From DATGSL01 sp964645585 (GTDB lineage: Bacteria; Verrucomicrobiota; Verrucomicrobiia; Opitutales; T3Sed10-336): a DNA stretch of 64,000 nt. The translations under genes were made by a program, and so were the position numbers. Below, piece by piece: positions 54,063-63,617 of this stretch (the stretch's first letter is position 1; each line of letters begins with the position of its first letter). The stretch lies in contig CAZYAN010000010.1 of NCBI GenBank assembly GCA_964645585.1, positions 1 through 64,000 of the forward strand, read 5' to 3'. The notes beneath the pieces are model-generated. The model worked only from the letters and a program-made list of their open reading frames with translations. It was not told where the DNA came from and did not search any database.

Positions 54063-54326
54063 AACGAGAACCGTGAATGCCGCGCCTGTCGCAGTACACT
54101 TGCGCGCGCCATGACACCGTCGGCGCCGTCACGGAACAAGCCATGGTGTCAAAGGAACTTGTTTTACCGCGATTTCTGGCTATCCGTAGGGGCGAATGGT
54201 GCTAGCAGAACGAAAAGTGGCAGTGGATTCCAGCCGCTGAAGATGCCTTCCGCGCTTCGGATTCAGACATTGCATAGCCATAGATCCGTAGCGGCCTCAC
54301 CTGTAAGGAGGACAACGACAGCCATT

Positions 54327-55007
54327 GTGATTAAAGCGCTTTTATTTGATTTCGACGGACTGATTCTTGACACCGAAATGCCAATCTACACCGCTTGGCG
54401 TCAGGTCTACGAGGAGTTCGCGTGTTCGCTGACCTTGGCCGAGTACGCGGACTGCGTCGGCGGAACCCACGCTCACTTCGATCCGCTGGCGGAACTTGGA
54501 AAACGGATCGGTCGCACGGTATCCAAAGAGGAAATACAGCCGCGGGTCACGCGAATTTATCGGGACCTGATCGCGCGCAATGAGACGCTTCCGGGCGTTC
54601 GCGAAACGCTCGACGCCGCACGCGCCACCGGTCTTCGCACCGCCGTTGCCTCGAACTCCAACCGGGACTGGGTTGAAGAACACCTCGACCGCCTCGGTCT
54701 GCTGCCGGCGTTCGAGGTCATTCGCACACGCGACGATGTTCCGCTCGATCGGCTGAAGCCGGCACCTGACCTCTACCTGACGGCGCTCGATGCGCTGGGC
54801 GTCGCGCCCAACGAAGCGATCGCGTTCGAGGATTCCCCGCACGGAATCCTCGCCGCCCGCCGAGCCGGAATTTTCGCCGTCGCGGTTCCAAATACAATCA
54901 CTCGCGAACTTCCTCTCAACGAGCCCGACCTTCACCTCGCTTCGCTGGATGAAATGCCTTTACCCGAACTGCTGGAGGCCGTTCAGCGCGCGCGCATCGG
55001 ACCGTGA
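54327..55007 (+). CDS. HAD-superfamily phosphatase, beta-phosphoglucomutase-like
   Basis: A 226-residue soluble HAD hydrolase with all four motifs: D-F-D-G-L-I-L-D-T-E (nucleophile and acid Asp), V-A-S-N-S-N (motif II), K in R-L-K-P-A-P-D-L-Y (motif III) and F-E-D-S-P-H-G (motif IV). A helical cap at about 18-85 is the subfamily I type of phosphoglycolate phosphatase, beta-phosphoglucomutase or sugar phosphatases; the L-I-L-D-T-E form matches the latter. The GTG at 54327 starts the domain directly, with AAGGAGG 15 bases upstream, a longer gap than normal; the reading frame is open to 54111 but the extra residues look non-coding. Confidence 0.82.
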   Translation: MIKALLFDFDGLILDTEMPIYTAWRQVYEEFACSLTLAEYADCVGGTHAHFDPLAELGKRIGRTVSKEEIQPRVTRIYRDLIARNETLPGVRETLDAARATGLRTAVASNSNRDWVEEHLDRLGLLPAFEVIRTRDDVPLDRLKPAPDLYLTALDALGVAPNEAIAFEDSPHGILAARRAGIFAVAVPNTITRELPLNEPDLHLASLDEMPLPELLEAVQRARIGP

Positions 55008-55019
55008 CCCAGCCCGACG

Positions 55020-56972
55020 TTACGCGAGCCGGACGGCAAGCGATTCCCATTCAGCGGTCGCGGACGCCAGCTCGTCGACGATTTCGGCGAGCGCGAGATT
55101 GATCTCACGGGCGCGCCCGGCATTCGCGTAGGTCGCCGGTGATTCCAATTCCCGCGTCAACGCCGCCTGTTTTTCTTCGAGCGCGATGATCCGCTGCTCC
55201 AGCGCCTCGGCCCTTTCTTCCCACTGCCGCCGTTCGCGCGCCGTTTCCTGTCGATCGAGGGCTTCCTGACGCCGCTGCTCGCGGCTCTTAAAATGCGGAG
55301 ATGCCTCGGACGGTTCCTTGAACGAGCTCGGACGGTGCGCCGAAGTCGACGGGCCGCCGGCCGTCAATCCGGTTCTCGCCGAATCCGCCCGCGATTTCTC
55401 CAAGTAGTAATCGTACCCCCCGGCGTAACGCGTGAGCTTCCCGTCGCTGACGTGCAAAACGTGACGGGCGATCGAGCGGATGAAATGCACGTCGTGACTG
55501 ATAAACGCGAGCGTTCCCTCGAACGATTCGAGTGCGGCGGTGAGCGCTTCGATACTCGCCATGTCAAGGTGGGTCGTCGGCTCGTCCATCAACAGCAGGT
55601 TCGGCGGGTCGAGCAGCAATTTGACCAGCGCGAGACGGCTTTTCTCGCCGCCGCTCAGCACGGCAACCTTTTTGAAAACGTCGTCGTCGCGGAAAAGGAA
55701 AGATCCGAGCAGCGTTCGGATGGCACCCTCGCCGACGGCGTGAGGAGTGTCGCCCGCCTCCTCCAGGACCGTGCGGCTGGGATCGAGCATTTCGACGCGC
55801 TGCTGCGAATAGTAGCCGGCCTTGACATTCAGCCCGAGTTCACGGCTTCCCTTTTGCACCGGCAGAACGCCCGCGAGTATTTTCAATAAAGTGGATTTGC
55901 CGGCGCCGTTGGGACCGACAAAGACGATCCGGTCGCCGCGTTCCAACGCGAAATCGATGCCGCGGTAAACGACGAGATCGCCGTACGCGTGGTGAATTCC
56001 GTCGAGCGTGATCACCTGGAGCCCGCTTCGCGGCGGCTGCGGAAACTTAAAGCGAATTCCCGCCGCGTCCTCGAGCGGCTGCTCAGTCATCGTTTCCTCG
56101 ATCCGTGCGATCTGTTTCAGTTTGCTCTGCGCCTGCGCCGCTTTAGTCGCCTTGGCGCCGAAGCGATCGACAAAGTTTTGCAGCCGGCGAACCTGTTTTT
56201 GCTGATTCTCCCAAGCCGCCTGTTGCTGGGCAGCGCGCGCGGCACGCTGTTCCAAAAACGAATCGTAATTGCCCCGGTAGCGCTCGAGGCGGCCGTGGCG
56301 AATTTCGACGATACTTTCCGCGAGCTGGTTGAGGAACTCCCGATCGTGCGAGATGATCAATATCGCGCCGGGGTAGCCGCGCAGATAATTTTGGAACCAG
56401 AGGAGAGATTCGAGATCGAGATGGTTGGTCGGCTCGTCGAGCATCAGGAGATCCGGCTCGCTGGTCAGCAGCCGCGCAAGGTGAATCCGCATGATCCAGC
56501 CGCCGCTCAACGTTTTCGCCGGGCGGTCGAAATCGGTTTCGCCGAACGCCAGACCGGACAGGATCTTTTTCGCGCGCGGCTCGATGTCGAAACCGCCCAG
56601 GACCGCGAACCGTTCTCGCCACTGGTGGTATTCGTCCGGACCAGCATCACTCACGTTCCCTTCCTCGTATTCGCGAAGACGCGCTCGCAGATCCGCAATC
56701 TCCGGCGTCACGGCCGTCGCGAGATCGATCACGGTTTCGTCACCGGCCGGCGCGCTCTCCTGGGGGAGGAAACCGACCGTCGCCCGCTTTTCCAGCGACA
56801 CGCTCCCGTCATCCGGCGACAGCTCGCCGAGGATGATCGAAAAGAGGGTCGATTTCCCCGCACCGTTCGGTCCAACGAGCCCGATCCGGTCGCCGCGGCA
56901 CACCTGCAGGCTGACATCCTGAAACAGGACGCGGCCGCCATACGATTTGCTGATCTGCGAAAGCGTGAGCAT
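55020..56972 (-). CDS. ABC-F family ATPase (Uup/YheS type)
   Basis: A 650-residue protein with two ABC ATPase domains and no membrane segment. Domain 1: Walker A G-P-N-G-A-G-K-S-T (about 36-44), signature L-S-G-G-W-I-M-R, Walker B L-L-M-L-D-E-P-T. Domain 2: Walker A at about 346, signature L-S-G-G-E-K-S-R and L-L-L-M-D-E-P-T-T-H-L-D. The interdomain linker has the characteristic Arg/Gln-rich helix pair, and the C-terminal 110 residues form a Glu/Arg-rich coiled coil. ABC-F proteins act on ribosomes (translation quality control or antibiotic protection). It ends 12 bases from the convergent HAD gene. Confidence 0.93.
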   Translation of the reverse strand: MLTLSQISKSYGGRVLFQDVSLQVCRGDRIGLVGPNGAGKSTLFSIILGELSPDDGSVSLEKRATVGFLPQESAPAGDETVIDLATAVTPEIADLRARLREYEEGNVSDAGPDEYHQWRERFAVLGGFDIEPRAKKILSGLAFGETDFDRPAKTLSGGWIMRIHLARLLTSEPDLLMLDEPTNHLDLESLLWFQNYLRGYPGAILIISHDREFLNQLAESIVEIRHGRLERYRGNYDSFLEQRAARAAQQQAAWENQQKQVRRLQNFVDRFGAKATKAAQAQSKLKQIARIEETMTEQPLEDAAGIRFKFPQPPRSGLQVITLDGIHHAYGDLVVYRGIDFALERGDRIVFVGPNGAGKSTLLKILAGVLPVQKGSRELGLNVKAGYYSQQRVEMLDPSRTVLEEAGDTPHAVGEGAIRTLLGSFLFRDDDVFKKVAVLSGGEKSRLALVKLLLDPPNLLLMDEPTTHLDMASIEALTAALESFEGTLAFISHDVHFIRSIARHVLHVSDGKLTRYAGGYDYYLEKSRADSARTGLTAGGPSTSAHRPSSFKEPSEASPHFKSREQRRQEALDRQETARERRQWEERAEALEQRIIALEEKQAALTRELESPATYANAGRAREINLALAEIVDELASATAEWESLAVRLA

Positions 56973-57141
56973 GAAAGAGACACCACTTAAAACGGTGGAT
57001 CAGCGCGATGAGGCAAACAGAAATCGGAGATTCTTGATTGGCGTCCAAACAACAGGCCGCGCAATCCGCTTTCCTTTTTGTCATTTTTCCGCATGATAGA
57101 AAGCGAGCGGACACGACATACGGGTCCGTTCTTCTGTGGCC

Positions 57142-58464
57142 ATGAGGATTTGCATGATGACGAACACTTACCTGCCGCATGTCGGCGGGGTGGCCCGTTC
57201 CGTTCATACCTTTGCAGAAGACTACCGGCGCCTCGGTCATGAAACCGTCGTTGTGGCTCCCACGTTTCCAGGAGTGGACGAGCTCGATGAAGCGGCGGAA
57301 CAGGATGTCGTGCGTGTCCCTGCCGTCCAGCGGTTCAATGGCAGTGACTTCTCGGTCCGCCTGCCCTTGGTTGCGCTGATGGAGCCGCGGCTGATCGAAA
57401 TGGACGTTGATATCGTCCACTCGCACCACCCGTTTTTACTTGGCGACACCGCCTTGCGATTCGCTGCTGACAAACAGGCGCCGGTGATTTTCACCCACCA
57501 TACTTTATATGAGGAATACCTGCACTACGTCCCGTTCAAGGGTACGCCGATGCGCCAGTTCGTTATCGAGTTATCGACGCATTACGCTAACCTGTGCGAC
57601 GCGGTGATCGCCCCCAGCGGGAGCATCGCTGAATTGATTCGCTCCCGCGGCGTTGAGGTGCCAATCGAGGTGATTCCGACTGGAATCGATGTCCGGGCAT
57701 TCGCCGAAGGTGACGGCGAACGTTTCCGAGCGGAAAACCGGATCGCGCCGGACCAGTTCGTGGTCGGAACGCTCGGGCGCCTCGCGGAGGAAAAGAATTT
57801 GCGATTTCTCTGCCGGGCGGTTGCGAAATTTTTGGAAGCGGCGCCCGAGGCCATTTTTCTCGCCGTCGGATCGGGATCGCTGGAACGTGAAATGAAAGGA
57901 ATCTTTCAGCAACTCGGACTCAGCGAACGGGTGCGTTTTCCTGGAAAGAAAACCGGTGCCGGCCTCTACGGCGCGTACAAGGCGATGGACGTGTTCGCCT
58001 TCGCCTCGTTCAGCGAAACCCAAGGACTGGTTCTCGCCGAGGCGATGGCGGCCGGCCTGCCGGTCGTCGCGCTCGACGGGTCCGGCGTGCGTGAGGTCGT
58101 GACCGATGGGAAAAACGGTTTCATGCTGCCGGCCTCCGCGGACGAGGATGCCTTCGCGGCGCGATTGCAAGCGATCCGTCAGGAGCCAGAGCTCCGTGCG
58201 CGTTTTCGCGATGAGGCAAAGGCGACCGCAAACGAATTTTCGCGGGAAACCTGCGCCAGGCGCGCGCTCGATCTCTACGCGGAAACGGTGCAGCGCATGA
58301 ACATGCGGTCCCGGGATCGCTTCGAGGACACGTGGAACGGCTTGCTGAAACGCATTCGCATCGAATGGGATTTGATTGCCGACAAAGCCGAATCGATGTT
58401 CGACGCGTTTCGAACCGAAGACGAGGAGCCGTCAGGAGAAGAAGAGGTTCGAATGAAACGCTGA
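57142..58464 (+). CDS. GT4-family glycosyltransferase, diacylglycerol-glycosyltransferase-like
   Basis: A 440-residue GT-B glycosyltransferase. The N-terminal domain carries T-N-T-Y-L-P-H-V-G-G-V-A-R-S-V at its acceptor/donor loop and H-S-H-H-P-F-L-L-G; the C-terminal domain has G-T-L-G-R-L-A-E-E-K-N and the E-x7-E motif S-E-T-Q-G-L-V-L-A-E-A-M. It is closest in pattern to enzymes adding glucose or mannose to diacylglycerol or phosphatidylinositol at the membrane. The last 60 residues are a charged tail. The ATG at 57142 is chosen; an in-frame GTG lies two codons upstream. Likely makes a membrane glycolipid; donor and acceptor are open. Confidence 0.85.
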   Translation: MRICMMTNTYLPHVGGVARSVHTFAEDYRRLGHETVVVAPTFPGVDELDEAAEQDVVRVPAVQRFNGSDFSVRLPLVALMEPRLIEMDVDIVHSHHPFLLGDTALRFAADKQAPVIFTHHTLYEEYLHYVPFKGTPMRQFVIELSTHYANLCDAVIAPSGSIAELIRSRGVEVPIEVIPTGIDVRAFAEGDGERFRAENRIAPDQFVVGTLGRLAEEKNLRFLCRAVAKFLEAAPEAIFLAVGSGSLEREMKGIFQQLGLSERVRFPGKKTGAGLYGAYKAMDVFAFASFSETQGLVLAEAMAAGLPVVALDGSGVREVVTDGKNGFMLPASADEDAFAARLQAIRQEPELRARFRDEAKATANEFSRETCARRALDLYAETVQRMNMRSRDRFEDTWNGLLKRIRIEWDLIADKAESMFDAFRTEDEEPSGEEEVRMKR

Positions 58465-58622
58465 GCCGGCCGCCGCGACGAAGCCGCGTCCCCGCCATCC
58501 CGTTTTTTGTTTTGCAGAAAAGTCGCTGCCGTCAGCCGCGCCGCCTTGCGTTCCTTTCCAAGCGGCACTACTTTCGACTGTTGGCGCTTCGTACCCGGCG
58601 AGCGCTCGAGAGGGGATCAGTT

Positions 58623-58796
58623 ATGCTGACGTGGGCGGTCATCTTTCTCATTCTGGCCATCGTCGCCGGAGCCTTGGGTTTCACTGGAATCGCAGGTGCG
58701 GCGGCCACGATCGCGCAAGTGCTCTTCGGCATTTTTCTGGCGCTCTGCCTCCTCATGATCGTGCTCGCGGTAATCATCAAACGGAAGCTGTTTTAA
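58623..58796 (+). CDS. DUF1328 small membrane protein (YtjA-like)
   Basis: A 57-residue protein with two membrane helices: L-T-W-A-V-I-F-L-I-L-A-I-V-A-G and a conserved G-F-T-G-I-A-G-A-A turn, then V-L-F-G-I-F-L and a basic C-terminus K-R-K-L-F. This is the pattern of DUF1328, a widespread stress-associated small membrane family of unknown function. GAGGGG lies 8 bases ahead of the ATG. Confidence 0.9.
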   Translation: MLTWAVIFLILAIVAGALGFTGIAGAAATIAQVLFGIFLALCLLMIVLAVIIKRKLF

Positions 58797-58825
58797 GTCT
58801 CATCTGTCGATTTTCTATTTTTCCT

Positions 58826-58856
58826 CTTTCATTTGATAGAAAATGATCAATGAAAG
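58826..58856. repeat. Imperfect inverted repeat between convergent genes
   Basis: CTTTCATTTGAT and ATCAATGAAAG pair over 11 bp with one bulged T and an 8-base loop, between the convergent DUF1328 and epimerase genes. No T-run follows on either strand. It may act as a weak terminator or mRNA end. Confidence 0.4.
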
Positions 58857-58881
58857 TTGGAAAATGGTGCCTGATAAATAA

Positions 58882-60231
58882 CTACGGCAGCAGGTGCTTC
58901 CAAGCCGCGCGGATGTCCGGAAAGCGAAAGCGGTAGCCGAGTTCCCGCAGCCGCGCCGGCTCCACGCGCAGGTCGCCGAGTATCGTCTCCTCGGCCATCC
59001 GCCCAAATCCGGCTTTCAGTGCCAGAGGGGGCACCGGAAAAATCGCCGGACGGTGTAACGCCGATGCCAGCGTCCGCGTATACTCCCGGTTCCGCACAGG
59101 TTCCGGCGCCGTCGCATTAATGATTCCGCGCCAGCTTTCATCGAGCACCGCCGTCGCGAGGACCGCCGCGATGTCGTCAATCGCAATCCAGCTCGTCCAG
59201 CGCCGGCCTCGCCCGATTGACCCGCCGAGCCCCAGCCGAAAAATGGGCAGTTGCATCGCCAGCGCCCCGCCCGCCGGACTCAGCACCATCCCGCTGCGCG
59301 CAATCACGCGCCGTATGCCGGCCTCTTCCACCGGAAGCGACGCCGCCTCCCACTCGCTGCAAACTTCGGCGAGAAAGCCGTTTCCTGGTTCCGCTTCCTC
59401 GGTCAGCCGCTCCTCGCGGGTTGCTCCATAAGCATTAATCCCCGAAATCGACACAAAACAGGCGGGTCGTCTTTTGCATTTGAGAATCGTTTCGGCCAAA
59501 AACGACGTTCCCTCCCGGCGGCTTTCCAGGATGCGTTTGCGGGCAGTCGCCGTCCATCTCTGGGCGATCGGTTCTCCCGCCAGATGAATCACCGCGTCAA
59601 TCCCTTCAAAGGCATCGGCATCGATCCGCCCCGCCTCGGGCGCCCACACAATTTCCGCCGACGGCCGCCTTGAAATTCCCCGCACCTCATGACCGTTCGC
59701 CCGCAACAGCGCCGCCAGAGCCGTGCCGACGAGGCCCGTCACGCCAGATACCGCAATCGTCACAGGCCGTTCCGATGACGGCAGCGGGTGCGTCTCGAGA
59801 TCCATCCGGAGAATTGCGGAACGATATTCCACCTCGCGTTCAATTTTTCTCCAGAACTTGTCCGGCTCGCCCGTTCCGCCCGCCCGGCGGCCCGTATCCC
59901 ACCGGAGTTGCTCGACGACCTCACATTCTGCTTCCCCAACCGGTCTAAATTCGCGCAAATGCGTCCGTTCAGGAACCGGCCCGCCGACCGCCCGATCAAG
60001 AATCGTCATTCGGGAATGATCCACCTCGCGGCGAATCCGCCAATGTTTCCTCGACGAACGCCCGGACGAACTCAGATAAATCTGTCCCGTCTCCCCCGAA
60101 GTGCCCTCGTCCGCCGTCACCGCCGCCTTGACCCACGGCGGCAGCAGTCGCTGAAAAGACCCGGGGCGAAGGTGCCATGCGAACACCTCCGCCGCCGGCC
60201 TATGTATTCGGAATTTCCCTACAAATGCCAC
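58882..60231 (-). CDS. TIGR01777-type NAD-dependent epimerase with N-terminal SRPBCC domain
   Basis: A 449-residue protein. Residues 1-145 form a cyclase/START-like (SRPBCC) pocket domain (F-R-I-H-R-P-A-A-E-V-F-A-W-H). Residues 160-449 form an extended SDR of the YfcH/SDR39U1 type: V-S-G-V-T-G-L-V-G-T-A-L as the dinucleotide loop, I-H-L-A-G-E-P-I, F-V-S-I-S-G-I-N-A-Y-G, R-S-G-M-V-L-S-P-A-G-G-A-L, and W-I-A-I-D-D. The two-domain build is common for this family. Start: GTG at 60231 with GGAGGAGG 10 bases upstream; ORF continues upstream without good signal. The activity of the family is not established, sugar-nucleotide epimerisation being the presumed role. Confidence 0.85.
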   Translation of the reverse strand: MAFVGKFRIHRPAAEVFAWHLRPGSFQRLLPPWVKAAVTADEGTSGETGQIYLSSSGRSSRKHWRIRREVDHSRMTILDRAVGGPVPERTHLREFRPVGEAECEVVEQLRWDTGRRAGGTGEPDKFWRKIEREVEYRSAILRMDLETHPLPSSERPVTIAVSGVTGLVGTALAALLRANGHEVRGISRRPSAEIVWAPEAGRIDADAFEGIDAVIHLAGEPIAQRWTATARKRILESRREGTSFLAETILKCKRRPACFVSISGINAYGATREERLTEEAEPGNGFLAEVCSEWEAASLPVEEAGIRRVIARSGMVLSPAGGALAMQLPIFRLGLGGSIGRGRRWTSWIAIDDIAAVLATAVLDESWRGIINATAPEPVRNREYTRTLASALHRPAIFPVPPLALKAGFGRMAEETILGDLRVEPARLRELGYRFRFPDIRAAWKHLLP

Positions 60232-60479
60232 GCAGACCGTTCCTCCTCCGCAATAATGGGACTGCTCGATGATGAAAAGCCATTCCAAAAACCGTGCCAG
60301 TCACCAATGGCGAGCGGGCATGCCTTTCCATTGGTCGGATTGAAAAACCCGCTTTCCCGCCACGCCGCCCCTGCCGGAACTTTCGCAATCATAAAACGAT
60401 CCGCGCTTCACCAGCCCGGTCGATGATCGCGGTTTTTAATCTTTCATCCCTCCCGGTGATTCTGCCAGACTCCCGCGCC

Positions 60480-63218
60480 ATGAAGCTTTGGACTGTCACC
60501 CTTGTAACCTGCATTCTCACCGGCATCGTCGCAACAGCCAAAGCGGCGAATCCGATGGAAACCGGTCTCCTCTCCGAAAGCGAATCCATCGCCGCTCGAA
60601 CGCTCCGGGTTTCGAACAACTACCCGTTTGTGATTCGCGAGCCGGTCCGATTTGTCCTTCCGCCGGATCTCATGGCTTCCGGCAATGCCGGGGAAATCCT
60701 CGGAGTTTCCCACTCGGTTTCGGGGGGCGCGGTCGAGGCCCATTATCTTCCGATTCAGGTCGAGAGCGGCGAAGGCGGCAGCCCGGCGGCCGCTTGGATC
60801 GACGTGCAGCTCCGGCCAGGCGAATCACGCACGTATTCATTTCAACAGATCGGCGGCAATTCAGCGGAGGCGCAGGCCGGCAGTGTGGAAGAATCGTTTG
60901 CCAGCGGCCTCCCCGCGCGCTTCTCATGGCAGGACAAACGCCGCACCGACTTGTTCGACGTCGCTTTCTATACCGCGGCGGACGGCGACGCGACAGCTCG
61001 AGAATCACAAAAGGCGCTGACCGTCCAATTTCATCAAGTGCGTGAGGAGCATGGACCGGTGAAAAGCATTTTCCTCTACCGTGGAGAAACGCGGTCGGGC
61101 GAAGGGGAGAGCCCGGCTTTTCGCATGGAGATTCGCTACGATTTCTATTCCTCCGGGGTCACGGATGTGGAAATCGCCATCGCCTCCGACGAAGCGCAAA
61201 ACGGCGGAAGCGGGGGACGGCCCTGCCTGGCGGTTGCCAAACGTCTGCCGGCGTCCGACGGCAACGCGGCGGCGGCCGGCGCTAACGGAGAAATCCGCCA
61301 GCTTTCGCCCGATCAGGCGGATGCGGTCGTAACGAACATTGACTGGCTCGCCTGGGGAAACTTCACCCAAGACGGCGATGGCAATCAGGCTGTTCTCGCT
61401 CTGCCCGCCCTGCAACCGGCCTGTGCGGATGACTCCGGTCGCGGTGCCTCCTTTCGCAGTGCATTTGCTGGAGAAACGGCCCGGAAGGATCGTGACAGCT
61501 GGATACTGCTGTCCGAAATTTCACCGCTTGCGAAACACGGTTTGCGGTACCGCGTTTTACCTTTGGCGTCTCGATCGATCGAACAAGCCGATGAAGCCGC
61601 ACGCGCTTTTACCGGCTACCTCGGACGCCAAGCCGGATCCAGCGACGACGAATTTCATGTCAGTTTCGGTGCCTCGGCGACGTCGTTTGGCACCCGCTAC
61701 AATCCAAAAGGACTGTATGGCGACGACTGGTGGACGGCGGAAACCGAGATCGTTCGCGATTTGCGAATTGCCCATGCCATCGGAATCGACTGGATCCGCC
61801 TGCCGGCATCAACGTTTCAGGTTGCCCGCGCTTCCGATGCGGCGGCCCTGCTCAGCCGCGCCGCGCGCGAGACGCGGCTTCGATACTTCGTCGACCTCGA
61901 CGCTGAATCGCCCGGCAGAATGATCGCTCAAGGACTCGGCGGCACGGCGGGGTTGTATGGTCTTCCGGCCGGCAGCGAGAAACTGCAAGACATAGCTGCT
62001 GCCATCCGCGGCGCTCATCCAGAAGCCCGTTTTGCCTTAGTCGGAGCACCCGAAACCGTGGCTCTTGTCGCTGCCCTGGAAGAAGCCGGGATTGCAATCG
62101 CCGCGTTTGCATTGGAGGTGCCGGACGAGATTCATAACCAGTTTGGAGCACCCGCGGCCACCGGCTGGGCGAGTCGCAACGGCATCGTGCCGATGGTCGG
62201 CAACGTCCCGCTCTCAGTCGATCCGCGGGCGGGAGAAGAGGCCCGCGCACTTCAATATTACGAAGATTTTCAACAATTCCTGAATCGGCGCGGCGCCCCC
62301 GTCGTCTTCCAGGGCGAACTGGCGAGGAACGATGCTCCAGCGGGTGAAGGCGGGACGCTCCCATTGCTTCGCCTCGATCGCACACCGCGGATAATCGCGC
62401 ACGCCTTCCACGCGCTCGCTGAACAAAATAAGAAAAACACCCCCCTCGGACGAAGGGCCTCCATCGAGATGCCGCTGCTCAGGATACGTCCGGAGGAAAC
62501 CCGCGACCTCCCCGTCACCGTGCGGAATTTGTCCACGCAACCATTGGAGATTTGGACACAAGCACACCCGCCAGCCGGCGTGACAGTCACCAGCACGGAA
62601 ACTCGCCAGAATTTCACGCTGCGGCCGCATCAATTTCAAACAGTGACACTTTCCATTGAAGCCGCCGATGATCTCCGTTCCGGCTTCTACCATCTGTTCG
62701 GGGAAATCCGGGCCGGCGGCGAAGATAGCGACCATGTTCAGTTTGGATGGACTTACCTGTCGCACCGCGCGCCGCCCAAACTCGACCTGACAAGCCCGGC
62801 TGCCGAAAACGTCCGCTACGTCGACGGTCTTTCGAATCTGGGCCGCTTGAACCTTTCCAACCTCCGGCACACGGTGTTCGGCCGCTCGGCGTCCGCGCGG
62901 GAGCTGGAGTGGGCAGGCCGTTTGCAAGAAACGCTTCGCCGCGCGACCGGCGCCGACATTCGTCTCTGGGCGCATGATGAACTTTCGGAACAGGAAAGCC
63001 GCCGCTCTCTCCTCCTCGTCGGCAACCAGGAGAGCAATCCGGCAATCGCCGATCTCGCGTCGCGCCTCCCCGCGAATCCGCTCGAACTGCGACCCGGCGA
63101 GGGAACAGTTATGGCAATCACCCATCCGGAGAACCCGCGTCGTTTCATCGTGATCATCAGCGGCCGTGACGCGGACGGCGTCGCGAGCGCCGCCGCCGAT
63201 TTCGCGAAACGGTATTAA
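60480..63218 (+). CDS. Large secreted multidomain protein of unknown function
   Basis: A 912-residue exported protein I do not recognise. The ATG at 60480 begins a signal peptide (L-V-T-C-I-L-T-G-I-V-A-T-A-K-A-A); an in-frame ATG at 60423 adds 19 residues. Residues 30-390 look beta-rich (V-S-N-N-Y-P-F-V-I-R-E-P-V-R-F). Residues 400-640 read like a TIM-barrel (I-G-I-D-W-I-R-L-P, R-Y-F-V-D-L-D). Residues 660-770 resemble an NPCBM/NEW3 Ig-like domain (L-P-V-T-V-R-N-L-S-T-Q-P). The last 140 residues, with Rossmann-like L-L-L-V-G-N-Q-E-S-N and F-I-V-I-I-S-G-R-D, are reminiscent of BACON/DUF4838-type segments. A glycoside hydrolase-like surface protein is a guess. Confidence 0.7.
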   Translation: MKLWTVTLVTCILTGIVATAKAANPMETGLLSESESIAARTLRVSNNYPFVIREPVRFVLPPDLMASGNAGEILGVSHSVSGGAVEAHYLPIQVESGEGGSPAAAWIDVQLRPGESRTYSFQQIGGNSAEAQAGSVEESFASGLPARFSWQDKRRTDLFDVAFYTAADGDATARESQKALTVQFHQVREEHGPVKSIFLYRGETRSGEGESPAFRMEIRYDFYSSGVTDVEIAIASDEAQNGGSGGRPCLAVAKRLPASDGNAAAAGANGEIRQLSPDQADAVVTNIDWLAWGNFTQDGDGNQAVLALPALQPACADDSGRGASFRSAFAGETARKDRDSWILLSEISPLAKHGLRYRVLPLASRSIEQADEAARAFTGYLGRQAGSSDDEFHVSFGASATSFGTRYNPKGLYGDDWWTAETEIVRDLRIAHAIGIDWIRLPASTFQVARASDAAALLSRAARETRLRYFVDLDAESPGRMIAQGLGGTAGLYGLPAGSEKLQDIAAAIRGAHPEARFALVGAPETVALVAALEEAGIAIAAFALEVPDEIHNQFGAPAATGWASRNGIVPMVGNVPLSVDPRAGEEARALQYYEDFQQFLNRRGAPVVFQGELARNDAPAGEGGTLPLLRLDRTPRIIAHAFHALAEQNKKNTPLGRRASIEMPLLRIRPEETRDLPVTVRNLSTQPLEIWTQAHPPAGVTVTSTETRQNFTLRPHQFQTVTLSIEAADDLRSGFYHLFGEIRAGGEDSDHVQFGWTYLSHRAPPKLDLTSPAAENVRYVDGLSNLGRLNLSNLRHTVFGRSASARELEWAGRLQETLRRATGADIRLWAHDELSEQESRRSLLLVGNQESNPAIADLASRLPANPLELRPGEGTVMAITHPENPRRFIVIISGRDADGVASAAADFAKRY

Positions 63219-63340
63219 AAATCGACGCGGCAAAATGCGTACTAGCAAGAAAACCGGCGGCGTATTTCGGACAGCGTAAGAAATCGACAGAATCGCCTTG
63301 TTTTTTCCGCGCAAATGTCTTTCGTTAGACGCTCCCTGCC

Positions 63341-63433
63341 GGAGAGATGGCTGAGTGGTCGAAAGCAGTGGTTTGCTAAACCGCCGAACCTCGATAAGGG
63401 GTTCCGAGGGTTCGAATCCCTCTCTCTCCGCCA
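63341..63433 (+). tRNA. tRNA-Ser(GCT)
   Basis: A class II tRNA with acceptor stem GGAGAGA/TCTCTCC, discriminator G and encoded CCA. The anticodon loop is TTGCTAA with anticodon GCT at 63375-63377, decoding AGC and AGT serine codons. The long variable arm (about 63388-63407) and TTCGAATC T-loop are those of a serine tRNA. Confidence 0.96.
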
Positions 63434-63470
63434 TTTATACTGGGCTTTTGCCCCGGATTTGCCAAAATGA

Positions 63471-63581
63471 AATGGCAAGTCTGAGGAAAACTGCTGCCTG
63501 GAAGAGGGATTGATCACAACTGAGGAAGCGTATAGGAAAGCTTCCGACAAAGACGCGTTCGCCACCTTGCTCAAGAAGTAG
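63471..63581 (+). pseudogene. Remnant resembling the C-terminus of a PilT-type ATPase
   Basis: A 36-codon frame with no good start reads S-E-E-N-C-C-L-E-E-G-L-I-T-T-E-E-A-Y-R-K, then A-S-D-K-D-A-F-A-T-L-L-K-K and a stop. The G-L-I-T-x-E-E-A pattern followed by a Lys/Asp-rich tail is characteristic of the end of twitching ATPases (PilT/PilU). It begins 38 bases after the tRNA-Ser with an upstream TGA, so the rest of the gene is missing. It could be left by a recombination event at the tRNA. Confidence 0.35.
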
Positions 63582-63617
63582 TTTTTCGAAACGCCGACAC
63601 CGACAGAACCCGCCCCG

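Noticed and set aside
62214..63434. A leftward frame starting M-A-E-R-E-G-F-E-P-S-E-P
   Set aside because: Its beginning is the reverse complement of the tRNA-Ser T-arm and variable arm, a known source of spurious annotations, and the rest is antisense to the large secreted protein.
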